Notes under the pieces: model-generated
The model's input: the letters and a program-made list of their open reading frames with translations, nothing else
Database searches by the model: none
What the model was told of the DNA's origin: nothing
Assembly (NCBI GenBank): GCA_009192285.1
Contig: CM018604.1
Location: 5,613,746-5,677,745, forward strand
Direction: 5' to 3'
DNA from: Morchella semilibera
Taxonomy: Eukaryota; Ascomycota; Pezizomycetes; Pezizales; Morchellaceae
DNA length: 64,000 nt
Translations under genes and position numbers: made by a program
Part shown: positions 24,870 through 37,234 of the stretch, in pieces
Position numbering within the stretch: the first letter of the stretch is position 1
Layout of the letters: each line of letters starts with the position of its first letter

Positions 24870-26703
24870 TCACTGCTCACACTTAATCGGGATCGGGTTA
24901 TACCCGCTAAACACACATTTCGGGTCCCACTCCCTCTTGAGGTTCTGTAGCTTCGTCTGCCGCCACTTCTCATGCCCATACATCGCGCCAGGGCCCTCCA
25001 AGCCGCTGGCATAGTTCATATACACCGCGGGCCTGGGGAAGCCACTGTCGGCGTGCAGGATTGCCATCACCTCGGCCAGCCAGTCGGATGCTGCGCCGTC
25101 GAGGGCTTCGTCGGTATAGCCTGCGTTTAAGAGGCTAGGGGTCTGTTAGTATATTGTGGTTTACTGCGCCGGAGATTGAGGGAAAGGAATTAAGATTAGG
25201 GAGGGGGGGGGGGAAGAAGAGGAGTTCGAGATTAAAAGCAATAGAGGGGAACATACACAACGCCCGTTTCATCCCGCCACGGGTACGCCGTACTCGCCCT
25301 CTCCACCTGCTGCACCCCTTTCACCGAATACGACTCGAAAATCATGATGCTGCTGCCGGTCCCCGGCATCGCCGTAAACTCCTTATACTTTTCGTACGTG
25401 TCCAGTATAGACTGGATGTTGTATCGCACGGTCGAGACACCGCCAATGAGCTTTCTCGCGCGGCTGCCGCACGCAAAGTCGCCCGTGCCGGCGAGTCCGC
25501 GCCCGTTAACGGACGCCCAGGGGAGCATGGTCTCGTTGCGGGAGAGGTAGGGGATGCCGCCAAAGACGGACTCAAATTGTGCTCTGGCGGTGGCCTCGGA
25601 GGCGGAGGAGACAAAGTTCATGACCATTTGCGGCTGGGGTGTGTTAGTGTGTGTATGGGGCCAATGTTCTATAGAGACCTGAGGGAGGAGGAGGGGACAA
25701 ACCTTGCCCAGAACAGGGTCGACGAAAAAGTTGAGGAGCGCGTTGCTCTCAGCTGGTACGTCAAAGTCGTTCATGGCTTCAAACACCTCGGGGATATAGA
25801 CAGGATCATAGAACGCGTACATATTGTATTGTATCCCTCCGTTTACGGCGTCATAGATGCGGTATGTCGCCTCCGTGACGATGCCGAAATTGTGGCCTGC
25901 ACCGCGCAGGGCCCAAAACAGGTCTGGATACGACGTGTTGGAGACGGTGATGGTATCTCCGGTAGCAGTGGTCAGACGGGCAGAGAGGATGTTGTCCGCC
26001 ATGAGCCCGTGGCGGCCTTGGAGGCGTCCATGTCCGCCGCCGAGAGTGGCACCCAGAAAGCCAACACAGTCACAGATTCCGGTAGCTAGAAGAGTTAGCA
26101 GGTAAATGGATGGGACTCGCGAATTGTGCGGACCAACCTGTTTCCTTCCCGACGGCCTGCAGTGCGGGCATGACATCGCCAACGCGGACACCGCCCCCGA
26201 TAGTCACGGTGTTGGCGGTAGCGTCGATCGTGATGCTTTTAAGAGTGGAAATGTCAATCATGATCGCATCGTAGACACGGTCCAGGGTCTGGGACCAGCC
26301 ATGGCGGCGATTTGCGGCAAGGATCTCGCGGGAGTGTGTATTTGCGTATTTTACCTGCCGGCGCGAAGGTGTCACGTCAACAATCTATATCAGTCGTGGG
26401 AAGGGCCGGGCCCGGGGGTAATATAATATCCCGGGGGGGGGGGTCTCATACGATAGCGGCGACATCTTCGGCGGCGCCAACGCTGATCACGACGCTGATA
26501 TCAGGCTCGACGAGCGCATAGCGGAGCGTCACCTCGTCAAAGAGAGTGCTGTTATCGCTGCGGACATAAATGCGCGCGTTCTGAGAGAGAAGCGGAGCCA
26601 AGTCGGTGGCTATGGGATCGGACTTCTTGGTTAAGTATGCCTGGCCATGGGAGCCAGCAATGAGGGCCACAGCAGCTGTAGCAAGGACAGTCAAAAACCT
26701 CAT
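24870..26703 (-). CDS. Secreted FAD-linked oxidase (berberine-bridge-enzyme-like)
   Basis: Five exons on the minus strand: 26703-26452, 26354-26138, 26085-25703, 25633-25257 and 25134-24870; all joins keep phase and give about 497 residues. An N-terminal hydrophobic stretch (MRFLTVLATAAVALIAGSHG) is a typical signal peptide. The FAD-binding PCMH domain follows: ANRRHGWSQTL with the His that carries the flavin, IDISTLKSITID, IGGGVRVGDV, the second loop ICDCVGFLGATLGGGHGRLQ with a Cys in the bicovalent position, and DLFWALRGAGHNFGIVTEAT. The C-terminal BBE motif is near the end (NYASG, then LKREWDPKCVFSGYNPI). Such enzymes oxidise sugars, alcohols or alkaloid-like substrates with oxygen; the substrate is unknown. 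The usual Gly-Gly before His is Arg-Arg here. Confidence 0.88.
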
Positions 26704-29700
26704 GTTGGCACTCAGCTGAACGACTGTCGATATAGACGTCTGTCAATTCGAAAGGAGGGGGGAGGGGGCACAAGAATATATAGCCCTGGATTCTCCATAT
26801 TTCGCGCTCGACCTGTTCCGAGATGGGCCATGGGCCTGAGACACATGCAGCACCTGGAGTACGTGGATTGTCGCACCCGGGCAGCTATTGCTCTACTCTA
26901 CTAGGTAGACTAGGTAGAGCACCTGGCTGTGGAGAGAGATCTGGTCATGATCATGATCATGATCAAACTACCGGCAGATCATTGACAGGGGAAAGAAGTT
27001 ATGATTGGCCGACAATTGATACACACAGGCCTTGGCAAGGGATGGCCGGTTAGCATGCCCGGGTTAGGAGAGTAATTAACCTCCGTCAAAGACAAGATCA
27101 TGGTACTCCGGTCTCCATTTGAGCCACGCGCTAGGCTGTAGGGTAGAGTATACGTATAACCTACCTCTCGAGTCTCTCTCCCCCCGCAAACATCCAGACC
27201 ACGCTTTTGTCACCGAGCGAGATCTGCCGTCTATATATACATCGGCCGAGGTTATTGTACTCTAGGTACGTACATGGGAGGTGGAGCGATATATATACAT
27301 ACCTAGAGTAGGTAGAGTAGAGCTAGAGTAGAGTGCATCATGCATGCATGGATTCAGCCGGCGGGGAGATAGTTATGCTTATTGTGACTACCCTATGGAG
27401 TGCATGTACATATATACTTGCATACATAGGTCCAGGGGTGATCCGTGAGATGCCGGCATGAGCGATGCAGCATTTCTCCGGGGGTGGGCAGTATGGCCCT
27501 GTAGAGTACCTCATACTCGTAGAGTGGACGGGCATGGCTGAGAGAGTTGCCTGTTGACAGTATACTCTATATTGACCCGGTCCTCTAGCAGCTCTGGATA
27601 CTCGAGGCAAGCTGGAAGCATGGAAGCAGAGGGTTGGAGATATATCTGTAAGTATGTAGGTGCATGTGGTCATTAGCCCGATCTATAAGGCTCTGGAAGT
27701 TTGTTGATTTCAGATCGATCGATCGTCTGATCTTAAGCTTGGGCATACCTGCGTCGAGGACCGACCCGGAATTAAACGGAAAAAAGAAACAGCGAGGGAT
27801 CGATCCTGGATTCCTATAATATGTGCACATAACTACATCTGCTCTATGTAATATATATATATATATGTGTGTGTGTGTATGCGCTCTTTCCTAGCCTATA
27901 TTTACCACGCCGCCCCCCGTACATACATGCGATAGGAGGACCACTTTTCGAATTCGCCCAGACCCTTTCGAATTTCGAGCGGGCTACTAAAGTACATACT
28001 CAAAATCTCCACACAACGCTATCTATATATCCACATCTCACATCTTGTATTTCCGTGGTGGAGCAGCACAGCTAGTACCGGGGCCTATTTCCCCATATTG
28101 CATTAAGCCGGGTGGGGAGGGGGCACTAATACTCTCATCCCCACCTGGCGACCGTACGTAGTATATTGCCAGTACCTTCATATGTATATGGGCAAATACC
28201 TTATATATAGCTGACCGACCACCATCAGACAGGCCACCCTACCCCGGCCTGTACGTGTATATGTATGCGTGCAGAGCGAGTGTATAATATTGCGGACGCT
28301 GACAACAGTACGATATACATAGGCGCTACTACATTACACAGGTACTATTATATACTAGCCTCCACGTACACGGGAGGGGGTATATTAGGCCTACAGCTCC
28401 CCCGCGAGTGCCGAAGGGTGATATTAGGAAGTACTTTAGGTCGACCATCGATTTTGAAAAATGCTATTGTCTTTAGGGTTCGTTCTTGCGCTATGCATTT
28501 AACTTTAGCTATTAGGCGACACCTCGAATTTGAAAACTCTCGATAAGGGAGATACATGAGCCACCTACATATATATGTACATGTATGTTATGTAATAGCT
28601 AGTAGGGGGTAATGTCGAGAGGCAATCATACAGTCTAGGCCTGCCAGGATACGGCTATCGATCACATTGACTGTGCCTATATATATGTATCTCTTTTTGA
28701 GAGTGCACGACCCCATTCCAACATCCACTAGATAAACCTGATAGGTTAGATCGAACGTCACAATTAACTCATTACATTAATCCTCAAGCAAGAAACGAAT
28801 AACTCTGCTAACTTGTCAACGGACTAATCAACTATTCAAGGGATTGACATATGCGAAATACCAAAACTAGTTACAGCGTTGAGAACATTCAGCATATCCT
28901 TTGGCTCTCCGTGAAATTAAGCACTGTTAAAAGAAACTTGGCGAAGGTGAAGCCACGGATCAGGTGTCTGGCCGTAGATAAAGCCATATATAAGCATGGA
29001 CCGGATGCATATGTTGAACTTATAGAACCACCCCCGAATAAGGTGCAAAGGGAAGTGATTGCCCCTGTTCCCACCTCAATCTAATTCTATAGCTATATAG
29101 ATTTACTAAACTTATTAAATCTTGTATGTTAGGTTTTTAGATGTATGGGTCTCCGTGGAGGACCGCATACGCCAGTGCTCTGGCTATATACTCATAATCC
29201 AGGACACTCTAGGTACCAGCCAGACCAGCTGAATGTTTTGACATCCCTATCGTATATAAATCAAACGAGAGACTATTTGGGTATTGATGTGGCAGAACCG
29301 CTACAGGGCTCACTCCTAGTTAACCCGGCAGACAGGGAAGGGTATCATGCAACACCAATGCCAGAAATGAGGATTAAATTAGCGCCGTCACTTTTGAGAC
29401 TGTTGGAGGACTGCTGTAGCACTGCTGCAAACCTCGCTGAATTACGGAGGTAATATGGTGGACTCTTACTCTGCGCATAGGGTGGTTTCAACTTTGCTGC
29501 TAGTCCTATTAGTATAATCAACCAATCCACGAATACCTAAACTAATTTTAATGTGGAACAGGTTCCGGTGATAGTCCATAGAACAGGCCTACACTACAGA
29601 CTCTGTAATTAATCGGATTGACTGGACATGGTTGGATCTCATGATATTGATAAGAGACCCTAATTAATCCGCTTTGGCACGTTTGGTTTAGGGATGCAAT

Positions 29701-31100
29701 ATACCACAGTCAAGGATGACGGCCGGTTGGTAGTCCCCGCCCGCTACCTGCCTTGGAGAGCGCGGTGGAGTGGCCATGGGGAAGTTTCACAGAAAAAAAT
29801 AGTATTCTTCACAATGTCTATGTTAACTGTCTTATGATATAGAGTGAGGGTTAGTATTAGACATCCACTACCGGACGAGAGGGATAACAGGGTCTTTTTA
29901 CAATGACCATACACCGACACGGGTTTCCTGGGTCTAGGTTCTTGTAAGAGCTAAGGGGATGGGATATAGAAGCTGATACTGCGTCTCATATATTTATTGG
30001 TAATATGCACATATCTACTGCCAGTTCTAACATCGCGGCTAGACCTTAGCGTCTACTACGTGCCTGGTTTGTTGGTAAGCCCTCAGACCTACACGTTCAG
30101 AGCTCTCAGATCATTCTCTATCTTAGCGTTGTAATGTGCTTCAGAGATCCTTTAAATGAGACGTGGAGAAATCACGGGCCGGGTAGTATATATCTAGAGA
30201 ACACAATATCACTCGCTATTACTAGGCGTAGCTCAACGATGCGATATGATATAGCTCGAATTCGGATCTGTTGGCTAACCTGTATCTCCGACTTTTCACT
30301 CACTAATGACGTGATGCATCTTACAATTGCGCTATTTCTGTTCGATCTGCGGCGGGGGTATGTAGCACGGTAAGAAACAGATCTTTACTAACCTAAACAA
30401 GTTGTTTCCGGTAAGTTCATCCATCCACATAGCGAGCATTGGTGTCTACCCTGATCTTTCAGCACAGTGCTCCCACAAATATCACCCTTAATGCCTGACT
30501 TCCGCCGGAACATCATCCTAGGATTTCGCACATAATTGGCCAATTGGAATCAAGAAAATCGGCTCGGAAAACTTTACAGTATACTACATGTATATCTCCC
30601 TTCATTTGGGAGTTTATGAATCTATTCTCTTCATATCCCTACCGGCAAGCATGCACAAAACCGCTCTCCGACTCGCTGGTTAGACGGGCTGATGGTTTCC
30701 TCACCAGGTGTTTGAAATATTGACTCTGGCAGCGAATATAATTCTTGTCCTGTCTGCTTGCAATACAGGAGGGAATTTAATAGCCCTTTTATAACAATAA
30801 TAGCCTTGGCAAACAACAGTAATGACATAATATAAGAGTGGTCTAGACCTTGCCACAATTATTACATGGGAGGATATATTTTCCCCGGCTCGCAATGACT
30901 CAACACCAGGTATCACTCGGCCTACGAGTGAGAGTCTATGATTTGGTACCCATTGTTGCAGCATATACAGCTATGTGTAAGATTATTGTAGGAACGGGGG
31001 TCTGAGACAGGGTTTTGAAGATAGTGGTGCATATCAAAAGTGCCTTGGATTGGAGTTTTTCGAGCCAGGTCAAGGAACGCATATGACATTTAATTGAAGT
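26704..31100. other. Intergenic region, no convincing gene
   Basis: Includes the promoter side of the oxidase gene, with repeated GATCATGATCATGATC (26945-26964), CTAGGTAGAGTAG repeats (26890-27330) and a TA/TG run (27848-27877). Two plus-strand open frames at 28851-29084 and 29145-29453 could be exons of a small gene (the second is bounded by TTTTTAG and GGTAATA), but they match no known family and the first lacks a donor. The rest is stop-rich. Confidence 0.5.
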
Positions 31101-31406
31101 CTACCAATTAGTATGAACACCATTGGCCTCTATGACGGCCTCTCTTCCTCTGTAATTTTTCCCATTCCTCAAAAATAGCTGTCCTAAACTCAATTCCACC
31201 TCAGGGCCTAGGATTTCTAGCGTTGAAGCTACATTTTTAAGAGAACTAAGGAGGCCATTCAAGATAGGGTATCTGATAATAGCCTCTACAGGCTTGAGTT
31301 AACTTTGCTCTATGCACCAATGCCCCATCCTCCATAAGATATAGCAAGTAACCAGTAGCCTTTGCCCATCGCTTAACATGTTCGACATTATCTAGGAAAA
31401 GCCTTT
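31101..31406 (-). pseudogene. Decayed Tc1/mariner-type transposase fragment
   Basis: Read on the minus strand in three different frames, this fragment gives recognisable DDE_3 transposase pieces: LMEDGALVHRAKLTQACR (second catalytic Asp region), YYQIPYLEWPP, FRTAIFEEWEKL, and AVIEANGVHTNW followed by a stop at 31101. The block that normally holds the third catalytic acid (the PDLNPIEN region) is lost to stops and shifts. It is a dead remnant of the Pogo/Tc1-like type common in filamentous ascomycetes. I see no intact terminal repeats around it. Confidence 0.8.
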
Positions 31407-34400
31407 TGCGGGCTGAACTGCGGTGATAGCCTTCTTACTGTTCGCCGAATTGGTATTTTACCCTCCAGTTAAGTTGTTTATTAGTATACTATCAGATACA
31501 GATTCTAAATCTAAAAATCGTGAAACATACATGTATTAACCTATGTTAGAGTACCTATTGGCGAATACTAAGACTTCGTTTAAAGCTTTCCTGTTGTATC
31601 GATACCAACGATTTGTATTCAGAGTAGCAGTGTATAAAGATCGCCGGCGGGTAGAAGTAGCAATTTTAATTTTACGGCGGCATCGAGTTTTTCGCTGGGA
31701 TGTAGCTGGACTGTTGCAGATCCTTGCTACAGAAGAACAGGGGCAGGCTTTGATCTCTAGAAATCCGGTCATACGTCCATCCAGCTGAAAATCCCAATGC
31801 CTGGATGTAGCATTAATTCTTGCCTGTATCTAATATCTTCGGTATATAAGTACAGTAACCACTTTGATGACCGGGCCTGGAGGTCACGGCACTGGTATGC
31901 CGGCCTGCGGGAGTGGGAGCTGTTTATTGATTCTTCGGCTCTAGGGGCTTCTATTACCAACCAAGGTTGCTTCCGGCCAGTAGGAAATACCATAGTTTGT
32001 CTAGAGATGCCAGCGCTTGCCGAGTTTGAATTCATAGAAACGAGTTGGAACTAGACGCAACTAAATGCCATTGCCAAGAAGGCAACATTACCTGAAGTTG
32101 GTGTATTCGTATTTTTTGTTTCTTACAAAAGCGCCCCGTTGTTCCCCAGGATAACGCTTCTACGAAATTCTCCCGCGATTCATAAAAGATCACCAAACTC
32201 CACTGTTTTCATAGCAGAGTGGAACGAGTATGTACATAATATATACATATGTATTTCCTCACTTGCATCTTATTAGATATTTTCGCACGGCTTACCCCAC
32301 TTTTCGCCCATCCTTTGGTTCGCCAGATTTAGGTCTTGGGCAGATATAACTGCCGGAGGGAATGAGACCAGCTCACGGACGGTATCGTGGAACGAATGAG
32401 CCCACAGAAATTGGAAGATGACCTCCTAGCTGCACGAACCGAACAGAAATCCGAGCACTTTGGCGAGATATGCTCCACTAGCTTATTACTTGAGTGGTTG
32501 CAGATTTATTCATAAAATAACCAAACACCCTGCGTAACTAGCAGCGGTGCAGAAACAGAGTCTATTCGTCCCTCTGTTATCTAAGGTTGAATCACCTCCC
32601 CCCGTCGCTCCTTGGGTTTTATGAATGGGATGATTGGCGGAATTAGAGTTACTACCAGTGATGGAAGGATCGAGTAGGTGAAGTAATCAACCAATTAATC
32701 AGTCGAGGGGTTAAAGCACGACCTACTATTATAGCTCTCACCACACAACGATGAGGAAGAAGCAGAGCGGGAAAGGGGGTGCAAGCGGGGATGGGGAGGG
32801 CTTGAGAAAGAGTAATGGGGAGGGGAAATGAAGGCGGATATATCAGGGAATTTTTTTTTTTTTCCTTTGTATTTACGACTTTTCTTTATATTATCTGATG
32901 TTTTCCTTTGTTTGACGTTGGCGGCGGGGGCGGAAGTACAAGTAGTTCTGGGGCTGTGTGTTATTGTCATAGCCGGAAAGCTGCATACAATTAATGAATT
33001 AAACGATCTCATCAGACAAACGAGTAACCCTAACCCTGATACATTGGTGGTGTTGAGTACTTGAGCAAGCTGCCCAATGTTAATTAGAGATTACAGTTTA
33101 CCCATCTTGCGAGCTACTGCTTTTATCATGTATCAATATTCTTTTACTTCCCCCCAACGGCACTAAATGGGTATATAAGCCGCCCTGCTATCAATATCGA
33201 TATTGATATATAGCAGAGCTAGCTAGCTTCTAATCGATCCGATACCTTCCCCCTGTTGATGATAACTCCATATTAAGATCACTTCTTATAATACCCTACT
33301 CCAATTTAATAATTATATAAGGAGAGATACCTACCTCATTCCCGTTGTCACTGAACATTATTGAGTAGGGGTAATTTATACTTGCAATTGGTGTCGCGAT
33401 AAAGCCAAGCTTAAGGGTGAACACATATATATACATGTCTGTATTATAGCTAGGGAAAGGATAGCCACCCCAATAGCTGACTTGGTGATTTATATTCTGC
33501 AGAAAAAACTGAAATAATTCAGGACAGTGAGAGTTCGGGTCCGGCAGATTCGAGCTTTACCCCCCCCCCGGTCGCCCGAACGGACGGGGCAGACAGGGCA
33601 ATCCATAGTGATATCCAATACAGTAACTAACTATTATATTTCAAATAATCCCACTGACGTCGCTCTTAGCCAGCTCCTAAGCTATCCACCTCCCCGAGTA
33701 GAGCCTCTTTCGCCTTGGAGATACGTACTCCTCTTTCACCCTGGAGATACTTTTTCGCTGTATGTCACCTCACGACCTAGGGGGCCTAGGTTGGTGAAGG
33801 TCAGGGTTGCAGTCGCTTGCGAGAACCTGTAAGCCTGCAGGGTCGGCAGTGGGCCTATTGCAACCCAGCCAGGCGATAGTCCGGTGCCCTACCGATAGTC
33901 CGTTCCAACAGACTACCCTGCAGGCCTGGCTTATTCCACACATCGAAACGAGTAAAAGTACAGTATTGTAGTTACACTCTTCTTGATCAGACTCAACCTG
34001 CTTGTATCTATAGAATTGTTTCGATCTGGCTTTCCCATTGTATGTAGGTACATGGCCATTCCCCGTTCCCTCACAGAGTTTGTTTTGATACGCGTTCATT
34101 GCGGTATGCCAGTGTCGTTCGCTAATACCCTTCCCAACTATCCATCTATTTTTTTTGGGGGGGGAGGGGGGGAATGGGGGGGGGGGCAATACAAGGTTAG
34201 GGTTCGTCTAGTATGTCGAAGCCCTTCACAGGCCCCGGCAGCTGCGCAGAATTATTGCAATTGGAGCTGAAAAAAAAAAAAGAATTGGGAGTTTCTTACC
34301 GGCACAGCGCATCGCAATCCTCCTCCCTATGCCAGATCCTGAAGCACTTCCGGTGGGAGAATCTCAGAGATCTTCCCTTATAGCTTGCAGGCCGTCAATC

Positions 34401-34967
34401 AATTGCTTGATTCTGTTCCGAGTCCGCGTTTCTCGGCGCATAATCATATGAATCTAGAATTCCCCTTCTTCTTTTCTCTACTCTACTCATAGGCAGTCCT
34501 GTAAGAGAAATGGTCTGTAGTAATTCAAGCTCGCTAGAGTGGTCCACTTTACACCTTTACAGGACTCGGCGCATGTCTCGGCGCTGCGGGTCTGAATTGA
34601 GGACTAAAACAGTCTAAATCGTAGAGTAAAGATTTGCACGGCGTTGGACATGTTGATTCATTGCGTTGGCCGGTCCCTCCCTTGATTTGGAAGAGAGATT
34701 TCCCCTCTCTGCAAGTTGTTGATCGGAGCTGGGAAAGGCTTCTTCCCCCCTGTTGCCTTAATGCGATGCGCAGGACGCGTAAAGAGGACAGACTTGCAGA
34801 TAGCAGAGCTAGACGTCATAAATATAAGAGAATATATATCATCTCCGTATCCCTCACTCCTCAGCCAGAACCCCCCCCCCCTCTCCAACTTCCCTCTGTC
34901 CAGACTGCCCATCCAGACACTCCCTCGCTACATAGATACATATACATACATAATATATATACCTACG
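31407..34967. other. Intergenic region, no gene recognised
   Basis: Possible further transposon decay upstream of the transposase fragment. Open frames at 31543-31788 and 31797-32054 (+) have no recognised family. There is a run of T at 32852-32864, a short telomere-like TAACCCTAACCC at 33026-33037, a G-rich block at 34156-34186 and a run of A at 34270-34281. The 5' leader of the gamma-glutamyltransferase gene lies at the right end. Confidence 0.5.
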
Positions 34968-37234
34968 ATGAGCGGTTACTCGCCCCCGCCCCTCGTGCGC
35001 TTCACGAAGGTGCCACGCGCCGACTCGTCCGAAAGGGAACGCTCCTACTCGCCCGACTACTGGGGCCCGAGAGACGTCTCGGAGAAGCTGATGCTTGAGA
35101 AGCAGCTGCCGCTCAAGCCGATGCCCATAACGCGAGGGCCCCGGCGCAGCAAGACAGCGTGGATACGGCGGCCGATAATAATCATACTCATCATAACCGG
35201 GCTCATTGGGATCTGCGCTGGTTTCATAATCTCGAAGAGTGAGAAGGGGAAGGCGATCGGTGAGTGAGATGCTCTGCTATTCCTGAGAGAGAAAAAGACG
35301 ATGCTGATGTGCAGTAGAGACCGGCATCATCGTCAACGTCCAGAACGGCGTTGTGTCCTCTGAGATCGATGTGTGCTCCCAGGTTGGCGTCGGTATCCTG
35401 AAGATGGGCGGGAATGCTGTCGACGCAGTCATTGGTACTGTTTCCCCCCCTCCCCTCCCCTCCCCTCCCCTCCCCCCCCCCCCGCGCTATCAGGAGTAGA
35501 GAAAACACCCGGCAGTACTGCTGGCACTGGCAATAGTAGCTAATATAGGAAGCACCCCCTCGTAGCCACGGATATCTGCGTTGGCGCTATCAACTCCTGG
35601 GCTACCGGCATCGGCGGCGGCGGCTTCCTCGTCGCCCGCACAGTCCACGGCGATTCAAAGACCTTCAACTTCCGCGAGATGGCACCGGGTGCAGCCTCTC
35701 GTGACATGTACGGTAACGACACGGAAAAATCGCAGGTTGGCGGGCTCTCCGTCGCGATCCCGGGCGAGATACATGGCTTCGCCACGGCGCACGCCATGCT
35801 CGGAAAGCTGGCGTGGCATGAGCTGTGGGTGCCGACTATCGAGCTGTGCCGCGGGGGCTTTGTTGTCACCGATAGGCTCGCTCTCATGATTTGGATATCT
35901 AGAGATTTCTTCAGGGAGAATAGGGACACCTGGGGCTTCATGTTCTCGGAGGAGACGGGGGAGCTTCTCACCGCCGGGCAGATTATGAGGAGGCCGGCCT
36001 TTGCGGATACTTTGGAGATCATCGCGGCACCCGAAGAGGCCGGCGAGGGCGGCGATACGTACAAAGGCGTGCGCGAGTTCTACAACGGGACCATTGCGAC
36101 GAGGCTGGCGAATTTTGTGCAGGAGAACGGCGGGATCATGACAGAGGAGGACTTTTCAAAATTCTTCACCGTCGTGGAGGAGCCCTTAAAGACTACGATT
36201 GACGATCTACAGATCATCACCTGTCCGTCGCCCTCCAGGTATATGCCCTCTTCTTCATAATAGGATATATAGAGGATTATGGGACTAACTCCTCGACACA
36301 GTGGACCGGCGCTGATTACGGGCCTCAATATCGCTGAGGGTCTCAACATGCGAGACCCCAAACAACCGGTCTCCCACCACTATCTAGTGGAGTAAGTGCA
36401 TATTCGCCCCTTCGCCCCCCCACGGCCAACCCACTAACACCCCCCCCCGCCAGGTCCATGAAATGGCTCTCCGCTGCCCGCACCGAGCTCGGCGACCCCG
36501 CTGACCCCGTCGTCGCCAACAACTCCCAGCGCATCCACGAAATTACCACCAAGGAGTGGGCCGCCGCTGTGCGCGCAAATATCTCCAGCTCACGCACTTA
36601 CTCCTGGGAGCACTACAGGCCCGCCTACGAGCCTACGGAGCCCAAGGGCACCGCGCACACGTCTGTCTATGACCGCCGCGGCGGCGCCGCGGCCCTGACC
36701 TCGACCGTCAACATGGACTGGGGCTCGAGGCTGCACGACCCCGAAACCGGCATCATACTCAACAACGAGATGGACGACTTCTCGATCCCCGGTCGCCCCA
36801 ACGCCTACGGGCTCCAGCCCAGCATCTTCAACTACATCATACCGTACAAGCGCCCGCTATCGTCCAGCGCGCCGACCATCGTCATCGAGGGCGATGGCGG
36901 TGTCGGGCTTGTTGTGGGCGGCAGCGGTGGCAGTAAGATCATCACGGCCGTGTTTGAGGCCGTGGTGAGGACGTACTTTTGGGGATGGGGCCTACTCGAC
37001 ACGGTTAAGAACCCGAGGCTGCACCATCAGTTAATCCCCCAGAATCTCAGCGCCGAGCACGATACGGAGCCTTGGGTGGTGAAGGCGCTGGAGGATAGGG
37101 GGCATCAGGTGGTGGTGGTGGTTGATACGCCGGAGACGCTCAGGAGTGTGGTGCAGGCGGTGCGCGGGGTGGGGGCTAGGGTCGAGGGCGTGGCGGATTA
37201 TTGGCGGAAGGGGGGGATGGCGGCGGGGTATTAG
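34968..37234 (+). CDS. Gamma-glutamyltransferase (glutathione hydrolase), membrane-anchored
   Basis: Ntn-hydrolase that removes or transfers the gamma-glutamyl group of glutathione, usually in the vacuole in fungi. Five exons: 34968-35259, 35315-35434, 35566-36238, 36302-36391 and 36454-37234; phases agree and the protein has about 651 residues. A cytosolic N-terminal tail of about 68 residues is followed by one transmembrane helix (IIIILIITGLIGICAGFII), giving a type II topology. Family signatures follow: SSEIDVCSQVGVGILKMGGN, GIGGGGFL, and the self-cleavage site GTAHTSVYD, in which the Thr after Gly is the expected catalytic nucleophile at the start of the small subunit. The following signature deviates slightly from the usual pattern (GGAAA instead of G-[SN]-x-V), and the Thr-x-Thr of LTSTVN is kept. 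The intron at 35435-35565 contains a long C-rich tract. Confidence 0.9.

Noticed and set aside
25154-26089. 311-codon plus-strand open frame
   Set aside because: It is antisense to exons 3-5 of the FAD oxidase, spans its introns and has no recognisable domain; GC-rich coding DNA commonly leaves such shadows.
33026-33037. Telomere-like TAACCCTAACCC
   Set aside because: Only two units and no neighbouring subtelomeric pattern; consistent with chance.
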